Of a stretch of 64,000 nt of DNA, positions 9,289 to 17,672 are shown one piece after another (the first letter of the stretch is position 1; the number at the start of each line of letters is the position of its first letter). Below the pieces are notes generated by a model. It saw only the letters and a list, made by a program, of their open reading frames with translations, ran no database searches and was not told where the DNA came from. Location: NCBI RefSeq assembly GCF_014268505.2, contig NZ_JABWQP020000001.1, positions 124,001 to 188,000 of the forward strand. The letters run 5' to 3'. This DNA comes from Pseudomonas khorasanensis. Its GTDB lineage: Bacteria; Pseudomonadota; Gammaproteobacteria; Pseudomonadales; Pseudomonadaceae. Both the position numbers and the translations under genes were made by a program.

Positions 9289-10410
9289 ATGCATAACGTC
9301 GTCATCAGCGGCACCGGCCTGTACACACCGGCCAACAGCATCTCCAACGAAGAGCTGGTGCAGTCTTTCAATGCCTATGTCGCCCAGTTCAACGCCGACA
9401 ACGCCGAGGCCATTGCCAATGGCGAAGTCCAGGCCCTGACCGAATCCAGCGCCGCCTTCATCGAAAAAGCTTCGGGCATCAAAAGCCGCTTCGTCATGGA
9501 CAAGGACGGCATCCTCGACCCGCAACGCATGGCGCCGCGCCTGCCGGAGCGGTCCAATGACGAATGGTCGGTGCTGTGCCAGATGGCCGTCGGTGCTGCC
9601 GAACAAGCCTTGCAACGTGCCGGCAAAACCGCTGCCGACATCGATGGCGTGATCGTCGCCTGCTCCAATCTGCAACGCGCCTACCCGGCCATTGCGATTG
9701 AAGTCCAGGAAGCGCTGGGCATTCAGGGTTTCGGTTTCGACATGAACGTGGCCTGTTCCTCTGCAACGTTCGGTATTCAGGCTGCCGCCAATAGCGTGCA
9801 ACTGGGCCAGGCGCGGGCGATCCTGATGGTCAACCCGGAGGTCTGCACCGGCCACCTGAATTTCCGTGATCGCGACAGCCACTTCATTTTTGGCGATGCC
9901 GCCACGGCGGTGATCATCGAGCGCGCTGATCTGGCGACCTCCGAACACCAGTTCGAGGTAGTCAGCACTAAGCTGCTGACCAAGTTCTCCAACAACATCC
10001 GCAACAACTTCGGCTTCCTCAATCGCGCCGCTGAAGAAGGTATCGGTACCCGCGACAAGTTGTTTGTGCAGGAAGGCCGCAAGGTATTCAAGGATGTCTG
10101 CCCGATGGTTGCCGAGCTGATCGGCGAGCATCTGGAGGAGAATCAACTCAACGTCGGCGACGTGAAGCGCTTCTGGCTGCATCAGGCCAACCTGAGCATG
10201 AACCACCTGATCGTGCGCAAATTGCTGGGCCGCGAAGCCACCGAAGAAGAAGCGCCGGTGATTCTCGACACCTACGCCAACACCAGCTCGGCCGGGTCGG
10301 TCATTGCGTTCCACAGATATCAGGATGATCTGGCATCGGGTTCGCTGGCTATGCTCAGCTCGTTCGGTGCCGGTTATTCGATCGGTAGTGTGCTGCTGCG
10401 CAAGCGCTGA
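9289..10410 (+). CDS. fabH2: Beta-ketoacyl-ACP synthase III, FabH2 type
   Basis: A 373-residue thiolase-fold enzyme. The catalytic triad is visible as Cys156 in NVACSSATFG, His298 in WLHQAN and Asn331 in YANTSSAG. It closely resembles P. aeruginosa PA3286 (FabH2), which condenses octanoyl-CoA from beta-oxidation with malonyl-ACP to feed fatty acid synthesis, rather than the acetyl-CoA-using FabH. The longer N-terminal region (residues 20-90) is typical of that subgroup. The start at 9289 gives the conserved MHNVVISGTGLYTP. The ECF sigma gene lies 137 bases downstream, the same arrangement as PA3286-PA3285. The assignment to the FabH2 subgroup is by recognised sequence similarity. Confidence 0.88.
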   Translation: MHNVVISGTGLYTPANSISNEELVQSFNAYVAQFNADNAEAIANGEVQALTESSAAFIEKASGIKSRFVMDKDGILDPQRMAPRLPERSNDEWSVLCQMAVGAAEQALQRAGKTAADIDGVIVACSNLQRAYPAIAIEVQEALGIQGFGFDMNVACSSATFGIQAAANSVQLGQARAILMVNPEVCTGHLNFRDRDSHFIFGDAATAVIIERADLATSEHQFEVVSTKLLTKFSNNIRNNFGFLNRAAEEGIGTRDKLFVQEGRKVFKDVCPMVAELIGEHLEENQLNVGDVKRFWLHQANLSMNHLIVRKLLGREATEEEAPVILDTYANTSSAGSVIAFHRYQDDLASGSLAMLSSFGAGYSIGSVLLRKR

Positions 10411-10492
10411 AAAGAGGATAAGTTCCCGGTAATCGCGTCGATCTTTCCTACATCCGAAGCGGCCAAAACGCTGTAGTTTTTTCGAACATGGC

Positions 10493-10510
10493 GGCAGGTT
10501 AATACCTGCC
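10493..10510. promoter_or_regulatory. Perfect inverted repeat before the ECF sigma gene
   Basis: GGCAGGT and ACCTGCC are separated by TAAT, 37 bases before the sigma factor ATG. It is followed by a weak T-rich stretch, so it could be a terminator for the ketoacyl-ACP synthase gene or an operator for the sigma gene. Confidence 0.4.
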
Positions 10511-10547
10511 GTGTTCATTTTCGAAGTCTGGACACGGGAATTGATGG

Positions 10548-11159
10548 ATGGCGGCTGACGATACCGAACTGCTTGCGCGATTGCTGGCGGGGGAGCAAAA
10601 GGCTTTCAAGGAACTGGTCACCGCTTATCAGAGCGCCATGCGTGCGGTGGCCTATGCCATTGTCGGGCAGCGTCACGTCGAGGAAGTCGTGCAGGACGCC
10701 TGGCTGTCAGTCGTGCGCCATTTGGGCGGTTTCGAAGGCCGCTCCAGCCTCAAGACGTGGCTGCTGACCATCACCGCCAACTCCGCCAGGAATCGCTACA
10801 AACTCAATCGGCGGGAGGTTTTGCTGGATGATCTGCCATCGCCTCATGGCACGATTGACGACGACCGTTTTTCCGCGAGCGACGGTCATTGGCTGATCGC
10901 GCCATTCGCGTGGCACCAGGACACGCCTGAAGCGCTACTGACCGAAAGCGAACTGCGCAACTGCCTCGAACACACGTTGCTCAGCCTCTCCGAGCTGCAA
11001 CGCAGTGTCTTGCTGTTGCGCGAACGTCAGGGGCTGGAGCTGGAAGAGATTTGTAATCTTCTGCAGATATCGCTCTCGAATGTTCGTGTGCTGCTGCACC
11101 GGGCACGTTTGAAGGTCTTTGCGACCGTGGAGCATTTTGAGGAGACAGGGGAATGTTGA
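10548..11159 (+). CDS. ECF-type RNA polymerase sigma factor
   Basis: A 203-residue sigma70-family protein. Region 2 spans about residues 8-75 (core-binding and -10 recognition, with VVQDAWLSVVRHLGGFEGRSSLKTWL), and region 4 spans about 135-190 (SLSELQRSVLLLRERQGLELEEICNLLQ, helix-turn-helix for the -35). The linker is about 55 residues and Asp-rich. It resembles the P. aeruginosa PA3285 factor next to FabH2. The stop overlaps the start of the zinc-finger gene by 7 bases, so the two are translationally coupled and probably form a sigma/anti-sigma pair. The inducing signal is not evident. Confidence 0.88.
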   Translation: MAADDTELLARLLAGEQKAFKELVTAYQSAMRAVAYAIVGQRHVEEVVQDAWLSVVRHLGGFEGRSSLKTWLLTITANSARNRYKLNRREVLLDDLPSPHGTIDDDRFSASDGHWLIAPFAWHQDTPEALLTESELRNCLEHTLLSLSELQRSVLLLRERQGLELEEICNLLQISLSNVRVLLHRARLKVFATVEHFEETGEC

Positions 11160-11389
11160 CCTGCAAGGAGCAAGTGGCACGTTCCAGCGATTATCTCGAC
11201 GGCCAACTGAGCTTTCGCGAGACGCTGATGGTGCGTCATCACCTTTTGTTCTGCCCCAGCTGCCGGCGTTTCATGCGTCAGATGCGCTTGATGCAGGCAA
11301 CGCTGAAAGCGATGCCGGAACAGCCGGAAGAGAACATCGATGCGCTGGCCGAACGCTTGGCCGATGAACGTCGTAACAACAGTCCTTGA
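11153..11389 (+). CDS. Zinc-finger anti-sigma factor-like protein
   Basis: A 78-residue soluble protein. His30, Cys34 and Cys37 form the HX3CX2C motif of zinc-binding anti-sigma (ZAS/zf-HC2) proteins, with Cys4 as a possible further ligand. No membrane segment follows, unlike membrane-bound anti-sigma factors, so it would act in the cytoplasm. It overlaps the ECF sigma gene by 7 bases, the usual layout for a sigma factor and its inhibitor. A redox- or metal-sensing release, as in RsrA or ChrR, is possible but not shown. Confidence 0.75.
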   Translation: MLTCKEQVARSSDYLDGQLSFRETLMVRHHLLFCPSCRRFMRQMRLMQATLKAMPEQPEENIDALAERLADERRNNSP

Positions 11390-11395
11390 TGGACA

Positions 11396-11498
11396 TGTGG
11401 CGAGGGAGCTTGCTCCCGCTGGGTCGCGAAGCGGCCCCCGGCTTTACAAAAGCAGAGGACTGCTTCGCAGTCCAGCGGGAGCAAGCTCCCTCGCCACA
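11396..11498. repeat. Palindromic repeat, type C
   Basis: TGTGGCGAGGGAGCTTGCTC at the left is mirrored by GAGCAAGCTCCCTCGCCACA at the right. Inner arms are built on CAGCGGGAGC and on GACTGCTTCGCAGTC. This is the only copy of the family here; it ends the sigma/anti-sigma unit. Confidence 0.8.
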
Positions 11499-11591
11499 GA
11501 TTTAAATGAACAACCCAGTGCGGATGAAGCGAACGGATGATGGGGATCGTCCCGCCCGTACCGGGCTGCTTGCAGCTTGTAGCTGCCCTTC

Positions 11592-12914
11592 TTAGAACTT
11601 CGCTTCCGCATCCAGCTGCAGTGTATTGGCGTCCGCATCGCGCTGACCACGGCTGGCGTAATCGGCCTTGGTCAGGAAGTACGTGGCGCCGACGGCGAAG
11701 TTCTTGTCGATATCGTAACCGACCTTGAACTTGTGCCCGCGCGAACCGGTGGTGCCGTTGGCGAAGTCGGAGTCGGTGAAGGCGCCGACCACCGCGTTGC
11801 GCTGCACGTCACGATAGTTGTAGTCGAGGTTGAACCCGAAAACTTTCGACTTCGCACCGAGCAACCAGGCAGTGTCCTGATCGGTCACGGCATCGTTGTT
11901 CTTCACGTACTGGCCGTAGAACGACAGTGGCATTGGCAGGCCGCCGATGTCGACCTGGCTGAACCCTTCATACAGACGGAATTCGTTGTTGGCCGAGTTG
12001 CCGTTGACTGCCAGTGCGCACGGAGTCGAGGTGCCGGTGCAACGGCTGTCTTCGTCATTCTGGTAAGCGTAGACGCTGCCGCCCAGAGTCAATTTCAGGT
12101 TGTCGGTAATGGTGAAGCGGCTGCCCAACTGGCCGGCGGTCAGACGCAGGTCGTGGCGGAACTGCACACCGTCGCCGTCAACGTTGTCCTTGAGGTTGTA
12201 GTTACCCAGGCTACCGAACAGCTCGGCGCTGCTGCCCAGTGGGTATTTGTAGGTAACGGCCAGACCTTCCGGGTTGATGTCGCTATCCCAGATTACGTCG
12301 CCCATGCTGACCCAGGGTTGCAGCATCTTGCCGCCAATGATGTGCAGGTTCTTGATCTGGTCAGGGTGATAGTCGATGTAACCCAGGTCGAGCCAGATCT
12401 GCTTCTTGTCGAAGTAGTTGTCCTGGTCCTGGTTGGTGGAACGGGCATCGTCGCCGCCGCCGGTGGCGATACGGATGCCGGTGTCGACTTGCGGATTGAT
12501 CTCGGTGTAGGCGCCCAGACGGGCACGGATACGCTGGCGATCCTTGTCGCGGCCGCCGTTGTTGGGTTCGCCGTCGATCTTGATGGTTTCCTGACGGATG
12601 CGCACGTCGCCCTTGAACTGGGTCTTGGCCGCCCAGGCCAGTTTCTGATCGAACACGCTTTGTTCGTTGGTCTTCTTCGCGACCGCCGCCACTTGTTCGT
12701 TGGTTTCCTGCTGCGCCTGGCGGGCGATTTGCTGATCTTTCTGATCCTTGGCCAGCTCTGTTTGCAGCTCGATGTACTGGGCCTGGGAAATCGACCCGTT
12801 GGCCTTGAGCATGTCGAGCAGTTTGGCGTCGACTGCAGCACTGGCCGGAACGCTCATGGCCAGCAACAAGCCGCCGCACAGGGCCGCTGCAGTTTTCGTG
12901 GAAGCAAGACGCAT
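11592..12914 (-). CDS. Outer-membrane putative porin
   Basis: A 440-residue protein with a clear signal peptide (residues 1-26, ending in SVPASA), then a short coiled-coil region rich in Gln and Ala (about 45-90) as in periplasmic or trimerising porin segments. A beta-barrel follows, with alternating hydrophobic strands, ending in the outer-membrane signature LQLDAEAKF with a terminal Phe. It fits the putative-porin family (Porin_5). The start at 12914 has GGAG 7 bases upstream; an earlier start at 12962 would put 16 residues in front of the signal peptide. It diverges from the FemAB-like gene with about 280 bases between them, which hold both promoters but no motif I can name. Confidence 0.85.
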   Translation of the reverse strand: MRLASTKTAAALCGGLLLAMSVPASAAVDAKLLDMLKANGSISQAQYIELQTELAKDQKDQQIARQAQQETNEQVAAVAKKTNEQSVFDQKLAWAAKTQFKGDVRIRQETIKIDGEPNNGGRDKDRQRIRARLGAYTEINPQVDTGIRIATGGGDDARSTNQDQDNYFDKKQIWLDLGYIDYHPDQIKNLHIIGGKMLQPWVSMGDVIWDSDINPEGLAVTYKYPLGSSAELFGSLGNYNLKDNVDGDGVQFRHDLRLTAGQLGSRFTITDNLKLTLGGSVYAYQNDEDSRCTGTSTPCALAVNGNSANNEFRLYEGFSQVDIGGLPMPLSFYGQYVKNNDAVTDQDTAWLLGAKSKVFGFNLDYNYRDVQRNAVVGAFTDSDFANGTTGSRGHKFKVGYDIDKNFAVGATYFLTKADYASRGQRDADANTLQLDAEAKF

Positions 12915-13195
12915 AGCAATCTCCGAAGATGAAAGGGGATGGCTGAACCATCCTGGGCACAACCGACACGAAGGTCGGAAAACTGTGTCCGGGCTAGAAC
13001 CCGGCGCTCTAAAAACAGGCGCCAGTATCGCGATCGTTTATGACAGAGCGGTGGCACAGTGATGGCAGGTTAATGACGGTGTGTGGCACGCGTGAACTAT
13101 TGATCCAGAGCGCTGTCGCCCGATTGCGCGTGTGCAACGGGCCGCGATAAGCGATACTCGCCGGGCTTTGTCGCCAAGCTGTGGAGTGTCAGTGG

Positions 13196-14320
13196 ATGCC
13201 GTTGCAACGCCTGCAAAACCTCTCGGAGATCGCCCCGGCAAAATGGGATGCACTGGTGCCGGACAATCAGCCCTTTCTGCGCCATGCCTTTCTCGGTGCG
13301 CTGGAAGACAGCGGCAGCGTGGGTCCTCATTCGGGTTGGCAGCCCGAGCATTTGCTGCACATCGAAGATGATCGACTGATCGCCGCGCTGCCCGGTTATC
13401 GCAAATGGCATTCCTACGGCGAGTACGTGTTTGACCATGGCTGGGCCGACGCCTGTGCCCGTGCTGGCATTGATTACTATCCCAAGCTGCTGACGGCCGT
13501 GCCTTTCAGTCCGGTCAGCGGACCACGCTTGCTGGCGGCAAAAGTGGAAGACGGTTTCGAGCTGCTCAGGAGCCTGCCCGGGTATCTGGAAGTCGAAGGG
13601 CTCTCCAGCGCGCACATCAATTTCACCGACCCGTTTACCGACGCGGCGATGGCTGAACAGCCGGGCTGGCTGCAGCGCATCGGTTGCCAGTACCACTGGC
13701 AGAATCGCGGCTATCGCGATTTTCAGGACTTCCTCGATGCTCTCAGCTCACGCAAGCGTAAACAGATGCGTAAGGAGCGCGAGCAAGTCGCCGCGCAGGG
13801 TTTCGAATTCGAATGGCTGGAAGGCCGTGAACTGGACGAGGCGCAATGGGACTTTGTCTACGCCTGCTACGCCAATACCTACGCCGTGCGTCGCCAGGCG
13901 CCGTACCTGACGCGAGAATTCTTCAGTCTGTTGGCCGAGCGCATGCCAGAGGCGATTCGAGTCGTGTTGGCCAAACAGGCTTCACGGCCGGTGGCGATGG
14001 CGTTCAGCCTGGTCGGTGGCGACAGTTTCTACGGGCGTTACTGGGGCTGTCTGGCCGAGTTTGATCGGCTGCATTTCGAGACGTGTTTTTATCAGGGCAT
14101 GGACTATGCGATTGCCCAGGGCATCCAGCGCTTTGATGCCGGCGCCCAGGGCGAGCATAAGTTGATACGCGGGTTTGAACCGGTCATCACCCACTCGTGG
14201 CACTACCTGCGCCATCCAGGGTTGAAAGCGGCGGTGAAAGATTTCCTCCAGCAAGAGCGCGCCGGCGTTTTGGCCTATGCCGAAGAAGCCCGGACCGCGT
14301 TGCCCTACCGCCAAACCTGA
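13196..14320 (+). CDS. FemAB/GNAT-like acyltransferase (DUF482 family)
   Basis: A 374-residue cytoplasmic protein of the family often called peptidogalycan biosynthesis/recognition or FemAB-like. Recognisable parts are the N-terminal WDALVPDNQPFLRHAFL block, a central RKRKQMRKEREQV basic stretch followed by a GNAT-like core, and the YYGRYWGC-type motif (here FYGRYWGC) with FETCFYQGMDYAI near residue 300. The ATG at 13196 is preferred, with GTGGAG at 13181 as its ribosome site. Members are widespread in Proteobacteria and mostly uncharacterised; the name is inherited by homology. It is convergent with the ABC exporter. Confidence 0.8.
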   Translation: MPLQRLQNLSEIAPAKWDALVPDNQPFLRHAFLGALEDSGSVGPHSGWQPEHLLHIEDDRLIAALPGYRKWHSYGEYVFDHGWADACARAGIDYYPKLLTAVPFSPVSGPRLLAAKVEDGFELLRSLPGYLEVEGLSSAHINFTDPFTDAAMAEQPGWLQRIGCQYHWQNRGYRDFQDFLDALSSRKRKQMRKEREQVAAQGFEFEWLEGRELDEAQWDFVYACYANTYAVRRQAPYLTREFFSLLAERMPEAIRVVLAKQASRPVAMAFSLVGGDSFYGRYWGCLAEFDRLHFETCFYQGMDYAIAQGIQRFDAGAQGEHKLIRGFEPVITHSWHYLRHPGLKAAVKDFLQQERAGVLAYAEEARTALPYRQT

Positions 14321-14322
14321 CC

Positions 14323-14357
14323 ATGATCGTTCCCACGCAGAGCATGGGAACGATCAT
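14323..14357. repeat. Minimal type B repeat; likely bidirectional terminator
   Basis: ATGATCGTTCCCACGC and GCATGGGAACGATCAT form a near-perfect 15-bp stem between two convergent genes. It is the outer arms of the type B element with the middle missing. Confidence 0.75.
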
Positions 14358-14366
14358 GTCGCGCGA

Positions 14367-16199
14367 TCAATCGATACCGACAAATCCGCCCGTCTGGTGC
14401 GCCCACAATCGGGCGTACAAGCCACGATGGGCCAGCAGCTCGGCGTGGGTGCCGCTCTCGGCGATCTTGCCGTTTTCCAGCACCACCAGCCGATCCATGC
14501 GCGCAATGGTCGAGAGTCGGTGAGCGATCGCGATCACGGTTTTGCCCTGCATCAGCGTTTCGAGGCTTTCCTGAATCGCCGCTTCCACCTCCGAATCCAG
14601 TGCCGAGGTCGCTTCGTCCATAATCAGGATCGGTGCGTCTTTGAGCAGTACCCGCGCAATCGCAATCCGCTGGCGCTGACCGCCGGACAGCTTGACGCCA
14701 CGCTCGCCCACATGCGCATCGAACCCGGTGCGCCCTTCGGCGTCCGACAGCAACGGAATGAACTCATCGGCGCGGGCCTTGTGTACCGCGTCCCAGAGTT
14801 CTGCGTCGGTCGCGTCAGGCTTGCCGTAAAGCAGGTTGTCGCGGATCGAGCGGTGCAGCAGGGAGGTGTCCTGAGTGATCATCCCGATCCGCGCACGCAG
14901 GCTTTCCTGACCGACTTCGGCGATGTTCTGCCCGTCGATCAGAATGCGTCCGCCCTCGACGTCATACAGGCGCAGCAGCAGGTTGACCAAGGTCGATTTA
15001 CCCGCACCGGAAGGCCCGATCAAACCGATTTTCTCGCCCGGTTTGATGGTCAGGTTGAGATCGCCGATGATGCCTTTCTTCTTGCCGTAGTGAAAATCCA
15101 CGTGCTCGAAACGCACTTCGCCCGAGGCCACCGCCAGCGGTTTGGCCTGCGCCTGATCGGTGACGCTGACCGGCTGCGAAATCGTGCGCAAGCCATCCTG
15201 AACCATGCCGATGTTTTCGAAAATGCCGGTGACCACCCACATGATCCAGCCGGACATGTTGACGATCCGGATCACCAATCCCGTCGCCAGGGCGATCGCA
15301 CCGACCGTGATCAGCGATTGCGTCCACAACCACAGCGCCAGCGCCGTAGTGCCGACGATCAACAAGCCATTCATGGCGGTAATCGCCACGTCCATGCTAG
15401 TGACGACGCGGCCGGCCATTTGCGCCTTGACGGTCTGCTCTTCGATGGCCTCCTTGGCATAGTGCTGCTCGAAGTTGGTGTGGGCAAAGAGCTTCAGCGT
15501 GGCGATGTTGGTGTAGCCGTCGACGATTCGGCCCATCAGTTTCGAGCGTGCATCCGACGCTTCCACCGAACGGTCTTTCACACGCGGAACGAAATAGCAG
15601 AGTGCGCCAATGTAGGCGGCGATCCACGTCAGCAGCGGGATCATCAGGCGCCAGTCGGCCTCGGCAAACAGCACCAGCGAACTGATCGCGTAGATCACCA
15701 CATGCCACAGCGCATCGACCGCCTGCACGGCCGAATCGCGTAGCGAGTTGCCGGTCTGCATGATGCGTTGAGCGATGCGCCCGGCGAAGTCGTTCTGGAA
15801 GAAATTCAGGCTCTGCTTGAGCACGTAACTGTGGTTCTGCCAGCGAATCATGCTGGTCATGCCAGGGCTCAAGGTCTGGTGCACCAGCAAGTCATGCAGG
15901 GCAAAGAAAATTGGCCGCAGCACCAGGGCGACCACCAGCATCCACGTCAACTCGAGGGCGTGGTCGCTGAAGAAATTCGGGTTGGGCGTGCCTTGCGCAA
16001 GGTCGATGATGCGGCTCAGGTAACTGAACAGCGCCACTTCGATCAGCGAGGCAAACAGGCCGATGACGAGCAGGGCAGCGAAGCTCGGCCAGACCTGTTT
16101 CAGGTAATAGATATAGAAGGGGAGAACACGGTCCGGCGGAGAAGCCGTCGGAGCGTCGCGGAATATGTCGATCAGTTGTTCGAAACGGCGATAGAGCAT
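14367..16199 (-). CDS. ABC exporter, fused permease and ATPase
   Basis: A 610-residue half-transporter. Six membrane helices lie between residues 35 and 335, followed by an ATPase domain with Walker A GPSGAGKST near 396, signature LSGGQRQ near 503 and Walker B ILIMDEATSALD just after. It acts as a dimer in the inner membrane and is a multidrug/lipid exporter-type protein; the cargo is unknown. The ATG at 16199 has no ribosome site of its own, but overlaps by one base the stop of a short upstream frame that does have one (see that entry). It lies 88 bases after the cyclophilin gene on the same strand and could share its transcript. Confidence 0.88.
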   Translation of the reverse strand: MLYRRFEQLIDIFRDAPTASPPDRVLPFYIYYLKQVWPSFAALLVIGLFASLIEVALFSYLSRIIDLAQGTPNPNFFSDHALELTWMLVVALVLRPIFFALHDLLVHQTLSPGMTSMIRWQNHSYVLKQSLNFFQNDFAGRIAQRIMQTGNSLRDSAVQAVDALWHVVIYAISSLVLFAEADWRLMIPLLTWIAAYIGALCYFVPRVKDRSVEASDARSKLMGRIVDGYTNIATLKLFAHTNFEQHYAKEAIEEQTVKAQMAGRVVTSMDVAITAMNGLLIVGTTALALWLWTQSLITVGAIALATGLVIRIVNMSGWIMWVVTGIFENIGMVQDGLRTISQPVSVTDQAQAKPLAVASGEVRFEHVDFHYGKKKGIIGDLNLTIKPGEKIGLIGPSGAGKSTLVNLLLRLYDVEGGRILIDGQNIAEVGQESLRARIGMITQDTSLLHRSIRDNLLYGKPDATDAELWDAVHKARADEFIPLLSDAEGRTGFDAHVGERGVKLSGGQRQRIAIARVLLKDAPILIMDEATSALDSEVEAAIQESLETLMQGKTVIAIAHRLSTIARMDRLVVLENGKIAESGTHAELLAHRGLYARLWAHQTGGFVGID

Positions 16200-16240
16200 C
16201 AGATAATCGCCCGGGGCACGGGCTCTCCTTTTATCAGCAT
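16199..16240 (-). promoter_or_regulatory. Translated leader (minicistron) coupled to the ABC exporter
   Basis: On the minus strand AAGGAG stands 6 bases before a GTG at 16219 that opens a frame of six codons (starting Met/Val-Pro-Arg-Ala). An in-frame ATG at 16240 gives 13 codons. Both end in TGA, whose A is the first base of the exporter ATG (TGATG). The exporter itself has no Shine-Dalgarno sequence, so coupled re-initiation is the simplest reading. Confidence 0.5.
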
Positions 16241-16271
16241 GAGCGGCGCGGGGTCAGCCCCGGCGCCGCTC
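16241..16271. terminator. Strong hairpin between cyclophilin and exporter
   Basis: GAGCGGCGCGGGG and CCCCGGCGCCGCTC pair across a TCAG loop with one bulged base. There is no T-run on the minus strand, so it may reduce rather than end transcription from the cyclophilin gene. Confidence 0.45.
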
Positions 16272-16287
16272 GATATGCCCTGCAGAC

Positions 16288-16851
16288 TCAGTCGACGCGC
16301 TTGGCCGATTTGATGATCACAGGGTCGACAGGCACGTTCTGCATGCCGCTTTTGGTGGTGGTTTGCGAGTTGACGATGACATCCACGACGTCCATGCCCT
16401 TGACCACTTTGGCGAATACCGCATAACCGGCGTCACGGCCAGGGTCGAGGAAGGCATTGTCAGCCACGTTGATGAAGAACTGGCTGGTGGCCGAGTCCGG
16501 GTTGGAAGTGCGCGCCATCGACAGCGTGCCGCGAACGTTGTGCAGGCCGTTGCTGGCTTCGTTCTTGATCGGCGCCTTGGTGTCTTTCTGCTGCATCTGC
16601 TGGGTGAAACCGCCGCCCTGGGCCATGAAGCCCGGGATTACGCGATGAAAAATGGTGTTGTTGTAGAAGCCACTGTCGACGTACTCAAGGAAGTTCTTGG
16701 TACTGATCGGCGCCTTGACCGGGTCCAGTTCGATTTCAATCTGGCCGTTGGTGGTGTCCAGCAGTACGTGTGGCGCCTTGGCCGGGGTGGCAGCCATCAG
16801 GTTGGCGGCAAACAGTACGGAGCCGGCGGCGAGGGCGATTTTTTTCAGCAT
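16288..16851 (-). CDS. Periplasmic peptidyl-prolyl cis-trans isomerase, cyclophilin type
   Basis: A 187-residue protein with a signal peptide (residues 1-20, ending NLMAA) and a compact bacterial cyclophilin domain. The active-site motif [15 protein letters not shown] (about residues 68-82), the [25 protein letters not shown] block and the [12 protein letters not shown] block are all present. It speeds proline isomerisation in folding periplasmic proteins, like E. coli PpiA. The hydrolase gene upstream ends 3 bases before its ATG, so translation is probably coupled; an adjoining LysR gene makes up a likely three-gene unit. Confidence 0.9.
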   Translation of the reverse strand: MLKKIALAAGSVLFAANLMAATPAKAPHVLLDTTNGQIEIELDPVKAPISTKNFLEYVDSGFYNNTIFHRVIPGFMAQGGGFTQQMQQKDTKAPIKNEASNGLHNVRGTLSMARTSNPDSATSQFFINVADNAFLDPGRDAGYAVFAKVVKGMDVVDVIVNSQTTTKSGMQNVPVDPVIIKSAKRVD

Positions 16852-16854
16852 GGG

Positions 16855-17658
16855 TCAGAGATCCTGAGATTGAAGGTCGGCTGTGGCGAGGAACGCCAGC
16901 AGCGTTTGGTTGAAGCGTTCGGGTTGATCGAGCGGGGTGGCGTGGCGCGAATCGGCGATCACCACCAGCCGCGCATCCGGTAGCAGTTTTACATAGGTTT
17001 CTTTCAATGCCACCGGTGTGTAGTCACGGTCGGCGCTGATGACGAGCGTTGGACAGGAAACCCGGGAAAGTCGTTCCTGAACGCCCCAGCCCACGATCGC
17101 GTCGAAGCTGGCGAGGTAAGCACGTTTGTCGTTTCTTGCCCAGCGTTCGGTCATTTTGCGCCGCAGATCGGCCTGTTCCGGTTTAGGGAACAGTTTGCTG
17201 CCGAGGGCTTTGCCGATGGTCTCGAGGCTGAGCATACGCATCAGGCTCCAGCGTTTGAACCACTGCCAATAGTCATCGCGGCTGCGCAATTTGACCTGAG
17301 GCGCACTGTTGACGATGGTCAGGCTCTTTAGCGCTTGCGGCTGATCGACGGCGAGCTGAAAGCCGATCATCCCGCCCATCGAGAGGCCGACGTAATGCAC
17401 CGGGCCGAGTTGCAAATGCTCGATCAGGGCTAGCAGGTCATCGCTGAAACCGGCGATGCTGTAAGGCTCGCGGGGCTTGTCCGAGCGACCATGGCCGCGA
17501 ATGTCCGGGACGATGACCCGGTAGTGCGCGGCCAGTGCCGGGATTTGCATTTCCCAGTCCAGCGTGCTCGAACCGAGCCCGTGAACCAGCAGCACCGGCG
17601 TACCGTGGCCGTATTCCTCGTAGTGCAGGTTGCAACCTTCGTGCTCGAAATACGCCAT
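16855..17658 (-). CDS. Alpha/beta-fold hydrolase
   Basis: A 267-residue cytoplasmic hydrolase. The oxyanion-hole HGLGS motif is at residues 26-30, the nucleophile is Ser93 in GLSMGG, the acid is Asp210 or Asp212 in ISADRDYTPV, and the base is His239 in ADSRHATPLDQP. The overall pattern resembles 3-oxoadipate enol-lactonase/BioH-like enzymes, but the substrate is not known. The ATG at 17658 has GGAG 8 bases upstream. It lies 14 bases after the LysR gene and 3 bases before the cyclophilin gene, so all three may be one transcript. Confidence 0.82.
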   Translation of the reverse strand: MAYFEHEGCNLHYEEYGHGTPVLLVHGLGSSTLDWEMQIPALAAHYRVIVPDIRGHGRSDKPREPYSIAGFSDDLLALIEHLQLGPVHYVGLSMGGMIGFQLAVDQPQALKSLTIVNSAPQVKLRSRDDYWQWFKRWSLMRMLSLETIGKALGSKLFPKPEQADLRRKMTERWARNDKRAYLASFDAIVGWGVQERLSRVSCPTLVISADRDYTPVALKETYVKLLPDARLVVIADSRHATPLDQPERFNQTLLAFLATADLQSQDL

Positions 17659-17672
17659 CGGTGAACTCCGTG

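Noticed and set aside
9004..10518. 504-residue minus-strand frame across the FabH2 gene
   Set aside because: Shadow frame; the plus-strand synthase has all catalytic residues.
14277..15743. 488-residue plus-strand frame opposite the ABC exporter
   Set aside because: Shadow of the ATPase-coding strand, His/Gln-rich and without a family.
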